Shown: in pieces, positions 10,040-21,997 of the stretch
Layout of the letters: each line of letters starts with the position of its first letter
How positions within the stretch are numbered: position 1 is the first letter of the stretch
The notes under the pieces: model-generated
The model's database searches: none
Told to the model about the DNA's origin: nothing
Seen by the model: the letters and a program-made list of their open reading frames with translations, nothing else
DNA from: Chrysoporthe austroafricana
Taxonomy: Eukaryota > Ascomycota > Sordariomycetes > Diaporthales > Cryphonectriaceae
Assembly (NCBI GenBank): GCA_001051155.2
Contig: JYIP02000003.1
Location: 1,612,001-1,676,000, forward strand
Length of the DNA: 64,000 nt
Reading direction: 5' to 3'
Position numbers and translations under genes: made by a program

Positions 10040-10905
10040 TGCTGCCGCTTACCAACTTTGTCTTGGGAGAGCTCCATGTCTTACCTCCAGTCCATCCAGT
10101 CGATATTCTCTCAGATGCTCGGCGCCATGTCTCGATCAACCTTGGTACCTACTGATAGCCGGCTAGACATGAATTTCTGATTTGAGCTTCCAATATTCGT
10201 CATCTGAGGCACAAATAATGCTGGGCCTCAATGAGACCACTATAGACTAAATACCATGGCTTGAACACGACCAAGCTCAGGTCTTGCCAAACGAGTGTAG
10301 GTCGTCTCAGATATCGCCGTCTAGATAACCAGCCAGATCTAACAGGACCTTAGCAACCACCGAAGCACCTGCTTGGCCATAAGTCTTTACACCTCTCCTC
10401 CCGGACCCCTTCACCGTCCTGAACGGCACAGCAGTGATTATTATTTGGTAGCGATTTGATTGACGCCACGGTCCTGCAGACTACAAGTAATCTGAAGTAC
10501 AATACTACGTAGGCACCGTGGAGCGTGCTACAGGCAGGCCGTATATAAAATAACTACGGCAGTCAGCCAAAGTACTATGACGAGCTTGGCTAGCGAATTG
10601 CTTGTCGTTCGCTCTAGCTGTACATGGTCTACTGTGAGCCTAGGTCGTCACAATACCGAGCGACCTGTCAATGCATGCATGTAAGTAAGGTCAAAGAAAA
10701 GCCCTTTTTGTGCAATCAACTTGCCAAGATTGGACTTCTTGGAACTCTAATTTGTTGTCCACGGCGAATAGCGGCTATCCTCCACTACTCTCGAGTCGGA
10801 CACGGACACTCGTGATGCGCCTTTTCCCCCCTCCTAATCCCGAACATGGTACGTGATGCAACATATACAGAGTGCAGTCCAAGTTCCTGCACCCCCGCCT
10901 CCCTT
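10040..10905. other. 3' region between convergent genes, no gene seen
   Basis: This 0.87-kb spacer separates the OB-fold gene from the end of the large DUF3716 gene. Small frames here lack support. Confidence 0.45.
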
Positions 10906-13900
10906 TTAGCGCTCTGCGTATGTGCTGATATTCAGCACCGAATCAACATACAGCCGGTTCTGTATCCACACCTTCAGGCCCGGGCTGATCTTGAACAGCC
11001 CATGCGGCCCGATCGTAAAGTCCGGCTGCTCCTCGATGCAAACGTGCAGCTTGCCGCTCCCAAGCCAGCAATATCGCGTCTTTGTTCTTATGGCCTCCAG
11101 CTCGAGAGAGCGGCCTGATTTGATGGTTCTGACTTCAAAAGTCACGTCGGCGGAGACGGGCACGGACTGATTCGTCTCGAGAAAAGCCTTGGAGAAGGCG
11201 ATGTTGTTGGTCGGCCCGTTGCCCGTCTGGCGGATTCGTCCAGGCGCGATCTCCCAGTCCTCCATCTCGAGCTGGTCATCAGGCTGAACTTGACCTGCGC
11301 TGATGAGCGCGGATGACGAAATCGCTGTGACCGGCCCGTCTCCCCCGGCGGTAGCCCGCAGGTCACCAGCCGGGGTCCTCGCTGACCTACCATTCTTGGG
11401 ATTCAGGGGGAGCGTCACAATCTTCCGCCGAGGCTCCGTATCCTCGTCCTCCACGCTGAGCAGCCGGTCAGAACGCCTACGCGCACCAACGTCTGCATCC
11501 GAAGGCCGAGGTCTCTTGTTACTGTAACCTGCAGCCGCAGCCCACTCAGCGATAGGCGGCAGCGGAGCCGGTGAGCTTACGCCAGGCGTGTGGCCCGCCC
11601 TGCCCTTCCAGTTGGCTTTGATGCTGCAGGATTGCTTATCGTGTCTGAAATAGCAATTCGCACAACCTCGCACCTCCGCATGCGAGTCCCAAGGTGCGTC
11701 TGTTGACAAGACGTAGCAGCCGTCGAACGGACCGCGACCTCGGTTGCAATTAGTACATGACCTCGTACCGTCAGCGTACTCCACGCCAGTGAGGTGCACG
11801 AGCAGTCCAATAATCTGCATCTTGTCATCATCCAAGCGGTGCTTCTGCCAGCCCATTCGCCATCTTACGTCTCGCCTGCGTGCGAGGCTGAATAGCCGGA
11901 CGACGAGCACATCATTGGGGGCTGAGTTCAGAGGCTTGGGAAGGTAGGGAAGCATGTACTCCCAAAGCTTTTTCGCATCGTCACTAGAGGATGTCGAGCC
12001 ATCCTGCTTCACGACGGTCACCTGCTTCTTGAACTTCGATCTGTCCGTCTTCTGCTTCGCAATTGTTCCGGCGTCCGGTAACCGAGGGGGTTCCATAGGG
12101 GCCTCGCTTTCGAGGGGGTTTTGGGACACGATAAGGGCAGGGCAGGCAGTACTATTACTTCTAGGCAAAGGTGAGTTGTAGTAGCCGATCGGAGATAGCG
12201 TTCCATCACCATTGTCGTTGAATAAGTATCCGCGATGCTTAATCTATAGATTCTCAAATTAATATATGATGTTCAAACAGTGTCGTCCGCCACCTGTAAA
12301 TGAACTTACGTTAAAGTGAGATCCCAATCTATGAATCTTTGAAAAGAGGCGGCGACACGATCGCACAGGACATATCCATGGGTAGTTAGGGATGGTGCGA
12401 TCTATGTCATACGGCTCAGGTATCAAAGCTCCGTGCATGGAAACCATTTCTCCATCCTTGCCCTTGATCACCTTGTAGGAACGGCCGCTAGTAGCCATCT
12501 CGATGCTCTTTATCTCAGATGGATCATACAACCGCAAGTTGCTCCGGGAAGACGCCCGAGAAGTAGACGACGCTACTCCCAGGGCGGCCTGCTGCTGGGC
12601 CGTCGGCGTCGGCGAAGGTTTCCCACGAGCATGGTCGGACAAGAGTTTCACGTTGTAGCTGTCCGGCTTCTGGCCGATCCGAGCTCGTCGTTCCTTCCGT
12701 TCAACGGCATCTTTACGATGACTGCAATTGGTTTGTCCACAATGATAATAGCCTTCGGTGACACTTAGCCAAGATCCATTGAGGTTCGAATGAGAGTGGC
12801 GTGTACTTACAATTTGCACAGCTGATAACACTAGATCTCGCCTCGGGTGATGCGTCAGGTGAGATCATGATGCAGCCGACGAATGGTCCTCTGCCCTGTG
12901 CACAATAGTCGCAGGGAAATAGTGCCTCGACACCGGTGACCTGGACGATCAAGGCCGTAATATCCCTGGGATGACTGTCTTTGTACGGCCCTCCTTTGGT
13001 CCGCTGCTCGTTCCATTTTATCTCTCGGACACGTGGAAGATGAATTACGTGTCGTACCCAGTTATGGATCGGAATCGACCCGTGTACCGACAGGTAAGGC
13101 CGAACATACGCCCACATGTCTTCGGCGCTTTTCGAATCTGCCGATGAGGAAGGCGGCGGGGGTTGCCGTTGCTCAACAACTGGTGTATCGCCGTTGCTCA
13201 TGACAACATCCTCATCGTCTAAAATGCTAGGTTTTACTCTAGCCTTCGTTAGCAAGGAAGACTTCTGCTTCTGTGTTGGTATTGTGGGTAGACGCATCGG
13301 CAATTCTCTTGGGTCCAGGGGCTGCCTGGACACGACAACAGGAGTGTTTCTGGCCAACTCATTCTTCTTCGTATATAAGCCTATAATGGAGAGAGTTCCG
13401 TTCATGTTGTCATTAAACATCGCTCTCTTGTGTGAGAACTAACCAATGTCAGCGAGGTAATAGAGAGCACTCAATTGACTCACCCTGAAATGGTTACTCA
13501 AATCTGCTGGAGTCGCGTAGACCAGTCTGCAAGATCTGACTGCGCAAATCCAGGGAAGGCCCTCGATGTCAGTGCATTTTTCGTAGCCGTCAGGAAATAT
13601 TGCAGGACCAGCGCTGATCAGAGTACCACAGTCTACATGCATGGCAAGTCAACACAGCGGATCAAGATATACCACAGATTTACGGCAAGTCGCATGCCAC
13701 GTACCTGACCAAGTAGTGTACAGACGATCAGGAGATGCCCGTTCCAGAATGGTGGAGGGATAAGCCTCTTGATACTGAATATCGGCGGACGGCGAAGCCA
13801 CCGTCAGGTCTTCGCCGATTGAAGACTCTCTTGATGATGACATGGACGACGCTTCGTCGTACTCAGAATCTCTATTGTCGTCCGATTCCTGGTCCGGTGC

Positions 13901-15379
13901 ACGGAAGACTTGGCGAAAAGATGACTCTCCACTAGAATCCATTTCCAGTGCCTCTTCATTGTCGCTGTCGGTGTCGCTGTCATCACTGCTCGAGTCGTTC
14001 TCTATACGCTCCTCCTCGAGCAAGTCATCCAGGCCTGTGCCACGTGCGGCCGCCTCATATTTGATCTCATCGTCAGTTTCTTCGTCAGCTGCAGCGACCA
14101 TCGTCTTGTCAGCGGATTTCTCGGCTGTCTGGATAGTAGTGGGCCTTATTAGCAGACGACCGTGGCCACTTCCCTTCGGAAGGTGACGGCCTGAGGCTTC
14201 AACAACTTCAGTCGCCCTACCAAGCTTGTTTGGGGGACCAGTGATCGGCTCCTTCGAACGATCTTTCCCACTGCCGGGCTGTGAAGTCTGAGCATTCGTC
14301 TCACGTCTGATTAACGGAGTCTTAGAGCCTTTGCTAGAAGGATCAGATGGGTTCCTGGCATGGCTTCCGGCAACGAGAGGGCCTAATGTAAGATTTGGCG
14401 AGGAGCCGTCTCTCTGATGGAGAGAGGCGGTGGGCTTTGAGTTCAAAGAGAAGTTTTGGCCAGTTCTCTTCATCTTGAGGACTGGCTTGCCGCCGCTTCC
14501 ACCGCCACTGGGGCCCTCACCCGACCCGCTGGCGGGGAATTGCTGGCCAACCACCGTCGAAGCAAGGGCCGTAATTGGACTAACGCTCGAGGAAGCATCT
14601 TGACTACCACTGTTGCCCATACTCGTTCCGTTGGTGTTATGAAGAGTTGTTGCCGTAGTAGACACCACAGACACTGGAGGACGAGTTTGAGTCGTCGTAG
14701 TATTTGTTACCGGCGGCAGGAACGGCCCTTGTATCTTAGCTGACAGTTTAGGCGGCGGCGGGGGAAGTGAATGGAGGTTGTCCCTGATGGAGCTAGGCCT
14801 GGCAGAGCTCTTTGGAGAGGGTTTCCGGCGGATGTTATCAGACCTGGGGTCATTCTGGACGGGTGGAGGGGGCTCATCATGCGGTGATGAAGCGGTGTTC
14901 AGAGCATCCGAGGGAACTGAGATGGCAGGAGGTCCACTTGGCAGACTATTTGTCGGCAGTGGTACTTCATCAGATCGCGCAGGAAGACGACTTGATATTT
15001 TGTTATTTTCGTTGTCGAAGGTAATTAAGGCAGGCTTTGTGGTTGACGGAAACGTTGTGTGTGACGATGATGAGGTTCCCGGTATCGAGGTTGAAGTGAA
15101 GGTCGTCGCCGACGAGGGCGGGAAAGAACTGCCGTCAGCTGTGCTGTTGCCGAAGTTGAATCTGGGAGAACCGATGCCAGGCCGCCCAGAGCTCGAAGTA
15201 GAGCCATAACCATCGTTTTTTCCGCCAAAAGGCTGGCCAGGACTCGGAACCCATGGATCCCAAGGTCCTCGCGATGTTGGCTGACTCATAATTAAGCCTC
15301 TAAAAGATTCCAGAGGTGCGTTCGCCTCAGAAGACGGCTCTCCCGGCGCGTTTTCTCGCTGACTTCGTTGCTCCTGCAT
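10906..15379 (-). CDS. Large nuclear-type protein with duplicated C2H2 + DUF3716 modules
   Basis: Five exons join in frame: 13705-15379, 13484-13632, 12811-13438, 12310-12752 and 10906-12243. They encode 1410 residues. Residues 1-555 are disordered, rich in Ser, Pro and Thr, with an acidic Asp/Glu/Ser run. A first finger has C588, C593, H606, H611 (C-x4-C-x12-H-x4-H). It is followed by a linker and a DUF3716-type block with GRGPFVGC and CANC (C815, C818). A second finger at C945, C950, H963, H968 has identical spacing and is followed by a second block CTNCNRGRGPFDGC...GCANC (C1128 to C1171). The last ~115 residues are beta-rich (DWEIAPGRIR, then FTIGPHGLFKISPG) and resemble a cupin-like barrel of the Mif2/CENP-C kind. 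That last comparison is an impression, not a match. Two splice junctions fall at the same place in both fingers (HFR| and HFN|). DUF3716 has no known biochemical function; a DNA- or chromatin-binding role is inferred. The start is the first ATG of the open frame; 15289 is an alternative. Confidence 0.82.
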
Positions 15380-15419
15380 CTTCCCCTGCCTAAAAGGCCG
15401 GCGAAGGAGCTGAAACAAT

Positions 15420-15830
15420 GCCAGTCTTCAGTCAGCTCATAGTAGTGTGAAGTAGAGCGGTATCGAATTAATTCTGAAGAAAAGAAGCGTTACGAATAGG
15501 TATTGAGAAAGAAGTATCGATGCGGTTCAATAGAGCTTAAAACGCACGCGTTTCAAACGCGATAATGATTTTCAAAGCGGGGTTAAAAACGCTTTACGAT
15601 TTACGCGTCTAAGTATTATAGCAATAGCTTACGTAATTATTATTATAAAAGTATAATTTTAAATTAATATTTATTTAAATAATGTTTTTTATATAAAAAG
15701 TTATAATATTAAAGGTAATAATTTCAAATTATATCATTTTTATATTTTCTAAAGTCTTTTTGATATTGCTTTCTTTTTTCACAATTCTCTGCTTTGATTC
15801 GTTTATGAATTATTAAAGATTTGCATCGTT
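15420..15830. other. AT-rich divergent spacer
   Basis: This is the spacer between the divergent starts at 15379 and 15883. From about 15605 to 15790 it is overwhelmingly A and T with many TA steps and homopolymer runs. The flanking genes are GC-rich. No gene is seen. The shape resembles a short remnant of RIP-mutated repeat DNA, but no source repeat can be named. Confidence 0.6.
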
Positions 15831-15839
15831 GGACTCGTC

Positions 15840-15941
15840 ATGTCTGACATGGCTTTTCGCTTTAGCCCCTCCTTCGCGCACGATGGCGAAGCTCGGATTC
15901 GCAACCCCCCTCCCCCAATCATCTCGCTCGGAAGTGCTTGA
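15840..15941 (+). promoter_or_regulatory. Overlapping upstream ORF of the tRNase Z-like gene
   Basis: ATGs at 15840 and 15849 share a 33-codon frame that overlaps the main ATG at 15883 and stops at 15939-15941. The main start has A at -3. If the transcript starts upstream of 15840, this frame would reduce translation of the main protein. Confidence 0.35.
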
Positions 15942-16896
15942 ATGGCGGTTCCCAGGGAAACACAAACAGTACATCCTCACTGGCAAGTCACGGGCGGCGT
16001 GGCACACCTCCTTCGTAATACCACAGCTCAATCTGCTCCTCGACGCCGGCCTCTGCGTAAATAAGCAGCGCCCCAAGCACATATTCCTCACCCACGGCCA
16101 TAGCGACCACACCCTCCTCGCGCCCGCCTTCATCAAGCGTGATGACCCCCCGGACATCTACTGCCCGGCCGAGATGGCCAAGGTCCTCGACGACTTTCTC
16201 GCCGCCAAGACGCTGCTGAGCGCCGGCGGCCTGAAGACCGTCGACGATGCCGAGCTCTCCGACGCCGGGTCCGTCGATGGCCTCGACCTCGACACCTCCG
16301 CCGAAGAACCACACCCATCGACCGCCCCTGCTGCGAGAGCCCATTGGCTGCACACGCACAACACGCACGGCGTCCGCCCAGGCGATGTCGTCCCCCTGCG
16401 CCGCACCGTCGACTTCACCGCCGAAGCCTTCGCCTGCGACCACACCGTACCCTGCGTCGGCTACGTCTTCAAGCTGAACTCCAAGAAGCTCAGACGGGAA
16501 TACATGGGCCGCAAGGGCACCGAGCTCAAGGGCCTGCGGGAGGCCGGCGTCGAGATCACCGCGACACACGCCGCGCCCGTCTTCGCGTTCCTCGGCGACA
16601 CAACAGCCGCCACGCTGGCCGCAGAGCCGCAGTGGCTGAAGGAGGAGATTCCCGTTGTCATCACCGAGTGCAGCTTCCTCTACGAGGAGCACCGAGACCA
16701 GGCCGACAAGACAAAACATACCATATGGGCGGATCTCGAGCGCGTCGTCAGGAGGTGGCCCAAGACCACCTTCGTGCTGATGCACTTCAGCCTACGCTAC
16801 AGTGATGAAGACATAAGACGCTTCTTTGCAGAGATGACTGACCCGCCTTCAAACATTGTCGTCTGGGTAGATGGGGAGCCGGAGCTCGGCACCTGA
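15883..16896 (+). CDS. tRNase Z-like metallo-beta-lactamase-fold hydrolase
   Basis: The gene is a single exon of 337 residues. The zinc-binding HxHxDH motif lies in FLTHGHSDHTLLAP. A later GDTTAA block carries the bridging Asp, and VLMHFSLRYSD near the C-terminus carries the final His and the HxxxRY-like signature of tRNase Z. Short-form tRNase Z enzymes remove 3' trailers from tRNA precursors; some fungal and plant homologues of this subgroup have untested activity. The protein lacks the long N-terminal domain of tRNase Z-L. The start is the first ATG in frame (MAKLGFATP); the frame is open upstream but has no ATG. A low-complexity insert (Ser/Asp, then Pro/Ala) at about residues 120-165 interrupts the domain. 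The gene is strongly GC-rich right up to the AT-rich spacer. Confidence 0.85.
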   Translation: MAKLGFATPLPQSSRSEVLEWRFPGKHKQYILTGKSRAAWHTSFVIPQLNLLLDAGLCVNKQRPKHIFLTHGHSDHTLLAPAFIKRDDPPDIYCPAEMAKVLDDFLAAKTLLSAGGLKTVDDAELSDAGSVDGLDLDTSAEEPHPSTAPAARAHWLHTHNTHGVRPGDVVPLRRTVDFTAEAFACDHTVPCVGYVFKLNSKKLRREYMGRKGTELKGLREAGVEITATHAAPVFAFLGDTTAATLAAEPQWLKEEIPVVITECSFLYEEHRDQADKTKHTIWADLERVVRRWPKTTFVLMHFSLRYSDEDIRRFFAEMTDPPSNIVVWVDGEPELGT

Positions 16897-18138
16897 ACGT
16901 GGCAAAGAGCGCCCAGGGATTAGTAGGTAGCAGCAACCGCGGATGTCAATTGCATCTACGGACGTACACTCGAACTCGCCTCGGCCTGCGCGCTCTTGAT
17001 CCTAGGCATAGATGAACACCCACCCTCTACACCAACCCTCTTAGAGTAAAGTTTGCCTGAGGCGATGCATCCTATCCGCGTTGCCCCTCATACAACGGTG
17101 TCGCAGATCTGAGCAGTGCTGAGTGAGCTCCCTGAGCTACTAGCACTAGCGGGCACAGCTAGACACCTGACGCCATCTATCAGCGCCGCAGGCTGAGGGA
17201 CTGCTGCGTTGGCATCGAGATCGAAACTTTTTTTTTTTTTTTTTTGGCCTCTGCAGCTGTTCTCTGGCCACAGTACCAGAGACTCTGCGTGTTGGTGAAC
17301 CGCATCGCAAAAGAGGATTCTACTCAAGTAAATGGTACGCACTATTGTGCAGGTAATTATCTGCGGAGCTCCCGCAGATGCTGCACAGACAACCTGCATC
17401 CGAAGAGGCACATGGAACTAACCGTCACCGCAACACGAACGGGGTCTGCATGCACGCCCACAACCCTCAATAAACACGGAATTTGGTGCCCTCATGCGCC
17501 GTGAAGGGGAAGTGGTAGGACTACCATGCTGTTCTCCCATATATTCCCCAAGCGAGCTCTGAAAGCTACCATAGTAGATGGAAGTTGGCGCTTGGTGACC
17601 CTGACAGTGGATACTCTACACCATACCGAAAACAAGGCTTGGCCCCCCGGGATCCAGTGATATATGGAATGAGAGGAGTTACCCAGTGCGGGGGTTTGGG
17701 AGCACTTATCTTTGGGACTCCTGTGGGCTGCACATTTTGTTCAGCTGCTATGTACTGCATGGTAGAATAGATGCATGGCAGGACAGCAGCATGGGCCGAT
17801 CCCTCGATTCCCGCTAACCAACCAAGACGTCTAATCATCCGTCGCGGTCGGGGTGAAGACCGTCCCGAGTCTGTGCTCCGGCCCTTCACTCTCTAGGTCC
17901 CAGCGATATATATGTTAGACTCGGAACGTGCCACTATAGATCCATGAATCCGCGGACGACGGATAACAGGTTCTGTGATGCTGTACGTCCTCATCCTAAC
18001 TGAACATAAAGAGAAGTACGCGCACCCTCCCCCTTGGACATCCTCTGTCTAGGAAGCGTATACTACGAATGTCGTGTCCTTCACTCTCTAGCCGGACCAG
18101 AATCATCAACCCCCTCCAGAAATCCTAAGTCCTAGATA
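16897..18138. other. Intergenic, no gene seen
   Basis: This 1.2-kb spacer has an 18-T tract at 17228-17245. No frame with domain or splice support was found. The last part is presumably the P450 promoter. Confidence 0.5.
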
Positions 18139-19957
18139 ATGGGCCTACACGATTCCGTCTCTGCCTTGCTGGACAGCCTCCGCGCGTTTTATGCGCGCAA
18201 TGGGTACATGGTCGGCGTCGCGGAAGCAGGCGCTCCAGCTATTTGTATCGCCCTGCTCCTCATTGCGAGCCTGAGTGTTTCGTGGCTCGGCTTCGCACGG
18301 TCAACGAAAGGCAAGGAGCCACCATGTTTGAGTGAGACCATCCCCCGCGTCACCAATCTGTACCAATGGTGGACCAACATGAAGAAGTTCCTGGTACGAG
18401 TAGAGTGAGACCCCACCCGCGAATCCCACTCACGTGGCCGTTTTCCTTCTAATCCTACTGCGTGAACAGTAAGGCTCTCAAACACTCCAGTGTCGTCAAG
18501 GTCCACCTCGGCCCCACGGCTGCGTATGTAGTCCGCGGAGCCGTCAATATCCAGGAGATGTTCCGCACATCCAGCACCGGCAGCATCGAAAGCGACGTCT
18601 TGGTCATTATGGCGGCGGCGAGGCAGTGGGGGATGCCCAAGAAGGACGTTGACAAAATCAGAAGAGACAAGTCAGGACGCGCAAAGAAGCCCCTACCGGG
18701 TACCGAGGACTTCCCCGAGCGTGACCGCTTCTTCTATGGGCAGCACCACATATATAATGAGTACCTGACGCACTCGCGGTCCTCGACTGGCCTCGTCGAG
18801 GTTTTCTACAGATTCCTCTCCGAAAAGCTCGACACACAGCCGGTCGGGACCTGGAAGACCATTAGCCTATTTAAATTCTTCACTACCGAAGTCACCGAGG
18901 CCGCAATCCGTACCCTGCTGGGGTCGCAGCTCTTGGAGCTGCACCCCGACCTGATCGACGCATTCTGGAAATGGGATTCGGGCGCCGTGCTCTTGTTCTT
19001 TGGTATCCCTCGATGGCTGAACTCGCGTCCCTACAACGCTAGAGATCGTCTAAATGGCATCATGAAAGACTACATGCGCTTTGCCGACCAGTTCGACTGG
19101 GACGGGCCTGGCTCCGAAGTCGTTTGGGAAGAGCGATCTGGCGCAAGAGTGGCCCGAGAGATGCTCAAGTTCTTTCGGAAGACGGATTTTGACGACGAGG
19201 GCATTGCTGGATTTTACTGCACCTTATTGCTTGCGTATGTCTCAGACCCGAGCAGGTCGTAATCATCAAGGCTAAGATCCCATCCAGGCAGAACTCGAAC
19301 TCCATCCCCATCGCAACATGGGTCGTTATGGAAGCCGTGCGAGACCCGGCGCTCTTCAAAGCCCTGCAGGAGGAAGTCGATCAGGCCTTCGCGGCTGATC
19401 ACACCCTAGACCTTTCGAAGCTCCTATCGCTGCCGCTCTTGCAGTCCGTGTACTCGGAGACCCTGCGTCTACACATGTCCTTCAGCATCCCGCGCTCCAC
19501 GCGCGACAAGGTCGTTATGGACGGCTACGAGATTGACAAGGGCGCGTTGATTCTCGCACCCGTCGAGGTCGCCCACCTCGACGAGGCCGTCTGGGGCTGT
19601 CCAGGCCATCCCGCGTCCGAATTCTGGGCGGAACGCCACCTCAAGTATATGGAGGATATCGACGAGAAAACCGGCCAGAAGACCATGCGGTCGGAATTTG
19701 CCATGGCGGGCAACTCGAACACGTTCTTTCCCTACGGCGGAGGGACTGGGATCTGCCCTGGGCGTATGTTTGCGAAGCAGGAGATTCTCTTGATTGCTGC
19801 GATCCTATTGACCAAGTTCGATCTTGAGTTCCTCGAGTGGACCAAGTTGGATGGGTCCAAGTCTGACCGGCCGGCTCGGGACGACGAGAGGTACGCGGGG
19901 ACGGCGGCGATGCCTCCAGACCGGGACATGAAGGTCAGTCTGAGGAGACGTTGGTGA
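18139..19957 (+). CDS. Cytochrome P450, CYP7/CYP8-like
   Basis: Exons are 18139-18404, 18470-19234 and 19288-19957; introns are 18405-18469 (GTGAGA...CAG) and 19235-19287 (GTATGT, branch GGCTAAG). The 566-residue product has an N-terminal membrane anchor (about residues 30-51, APAICIALLLIASLSVSWL). The I-helix region reads QNSNSIPIATW, which the second splice creates. Other motifs are ExxR at E401-R404 (SETLR) and the heme loop FFPYGGGTGICPGR with ligand Cys500. Layout and the I-helix without the AGxDT motif recall the CYP7/CYP8 steroid-hydroxylase type found in many fungi; the substrate cannot be inferred. It would sit in the ER membrane and need the P450 reductase. No biosynthetic backbone enzyme is adjacent. 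Confidence 0.92.
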
Positions 19958-20701
19958 GTTGCCTGAATGCCTCGCTATTGTTTGCACGTCACGGCAAGTG
20001 AGCAACTCTCTCTGTCCTGGCCCCCAGCGGACGAAGTTTGTGTTTGCCTGGGAAATAGAATGCCAGTGGATCATCATCATACATTCGGGCTCTGGCTTCC
20101 TACACAGTAACAACGCCACTTAGATACACCGATCAGGAACAAGTCCTGCGGGCACTCCTTTTTGGCGTTGTAGCCTTATTGTATCAGCCCCACCTTGGCG
20201 GCGAGCTCATTCCGTGACTAGGATCCTCGAGAGCCAAGTTTTGAAGTCTTGATATTTGTGCAGCTCCGGATTTCCCCGTCGTGAGATGATGTATATTACT
20301 GCCGGAGCCATTGCCTCCATCCCACCGCATCCGGGATCAATGCCGTCCTCCCGCTAGCCCCCCCCCCCCGGCCGGGTTCAATGCCATACTGATCACTTGT
20401 CTGTGCCAAATCCCGGATTAGTGCCCCTGATTAATTGTGTAATTATGCCAATGCGCACTTCATGTACAGCGGCAGCCCAATTCTCCGACGGTTATTCTGT
20501 GGGAGTAACTCATAATGGGTGACGGCCCCCGGTAAATTGCCTCCCAAGCTTTACCGGGTTGTGAGCTTCCGTGCCGATGGCCTCGTCCCTTCGCAAATGT
20601 ATAAGTATACACAAAGGGGCCTCCTATGTCACTTATACGATACCCGGGAAATATATTGCTATCATCTTCATCCGCTGCGAAACGCTGCAGCTTAAGTGGT
20701 C
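19958..20701. promoter_or_regulatory. Spacer with GH5 promoter
   Basis: A TATAAGTA element at 20600-20607 lies about 100 bp before the GH5 ATG. A C-rich run sits at 20360-20371. No gene is seen. The TATA assignment rests on sequence and distance only. Confidence 0.5.
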
Positions 20702-21997
20702 ATGATGAGGCCCTCTCTCCTCTTCTCGTCCCTCTTTCTGGAGGCGCAAGCCACCATCTATTACGCTGGAGTATCGGAGTCCGGCGGTGAGTTCGGCGTC
20801 TACGGTACTCCGGGCACAGGGCTTCCCGGTAGGTTTGGCGTAGACTACGAGTTTATTAATGCTTCTGCCGTCGACGTTTACGTGGATCAGAACAAGGTGA
20901 GACCGTTGTTCCTGAAAGCTCTATCCAAGACGGCATATTTTATATGCAAGAATTCACAACGGCCAGATCAATTTGTTCCGCGTCGCTTTCCTGTTGGAGC
21001 GGATGTGTCCGCCAGAAAATGGCCTGGGATCAAAGTTCAATGAGACGGTAAAGCAGCTTCAGTCTAATCATCTGCATGGGCAGACGCGTTGCTGATGAGG
21101 CAAAACCAGTATTTCGACTACTATAAGCAAGCCATCGACCATATCACAGTCAGCAAGGGGGCCTACGCAATCTTAGACCCCCACAACTATATGCGTTATA
21201 ACGACCCATCTTCCCAGCCCTACTCCGGGAGCGTGATTGGGAACACCACCGACCCCGACGCGGCAACAACCGAACAATTCGCGGCCTTCTGGGGCGAGCT
21301 GGCTCGACGCTTCGCGAACAACACGCACGTCATCTTCGGCCTGATGAACGAACCGCATGACATGCCGACCTCACTCGTCCTGCAGAACGATCAAGCCGCA
21401 GTAACCGCCATCCGACAAGTGGGAGCCAAGAATCTCATCCTCGTTCCGGGCAACGGCTTCACCGGCGGGCACGTGTGGACGCAGAACTCGGGCTCGACAG
21501 GAACAGATCTGCCGTCCTCGGAGTACTTGTACCAGATCAACGATACCGCCAACAACTGGGCTGTCGACATCCACGAATACCTGGACTATGACTTCAGCGG
21601 CAGCCATATCGAGTGCACGGAACCCTTCAACACGACGCTTGCGCCGCTGACCGCGTGGCTGAAACAGTACGGCATCAAGGCGCTCGTGAGCGAGTTCGGC
21701 GGGTCCAACACGACTGGCTGCGCGGATATGCTGAAGGATGCGCTGGCGTACATGGCTGAAAACGAGGAGTACATCGGCTGGGCGGCGTGGGCCGCCGGGC
21801 CGCTCTGGGGAACCGCTGCGCCCTGTTGTAGTAATTCTACAAAAATCGGAAGCCTAGAGCCGGGGAGTCTGGCGGCTGATGGCAGCCCAGGTCTGTATGA
21901 GACCGTCTGGGAACCGATTCTTGAGCCTCTATTGCCGGCGACGCTGCAGAGGACGGGACCGGCAAGTCTCAATGGTTCAGCTGTGAGGAGGCGGTGA
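20702..21997 (+). CDS. Secreted GH5 endoglucanase
   Basis: This glycoside hydrolase family 5 enzyme probably cleaves beta-1,4-glucan in cellulose. Exons are 20702-20896, 20967-21047 and 21110-21997, with introns 20897-20966 and 21048-21109, giving 387 residues. The signal peptide is short (MMRPSLLFSSLFLEAQA). The mature protein starts with YYAGVSESGGEFG, the GH5 subfamily 5 opening. The middle exon supplies INLFRVAFLLERMCPPENGL, and the splice to YFDYYKQAIDHIT restores the family order. The catalytic acid is Glu173 in LMNEPHD; the nucleophile is Glu287 in ALVSEFGG. There is no cellulose-binding module or linker. The C-terminus ends in a short Arg-rich tail. Unspliced reading would break the barrel, so the introns are firm. 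Confidence 0.93.

Noticed and set aside
15988..16785. 265-codon minus frame over the tRNase Z-like gene
   Set aside because: It is an antisense shadow of a GC-rich gene; no domain and poor start context.
18391..18470. Donor GTACGA at 18394 for P450 intron 1
   Set aside because: It needs an acceptor that drops conserved residues; GTGAGA at 18405 gives FLVRVDKALKHSSVVK, the expected P450 sequence.
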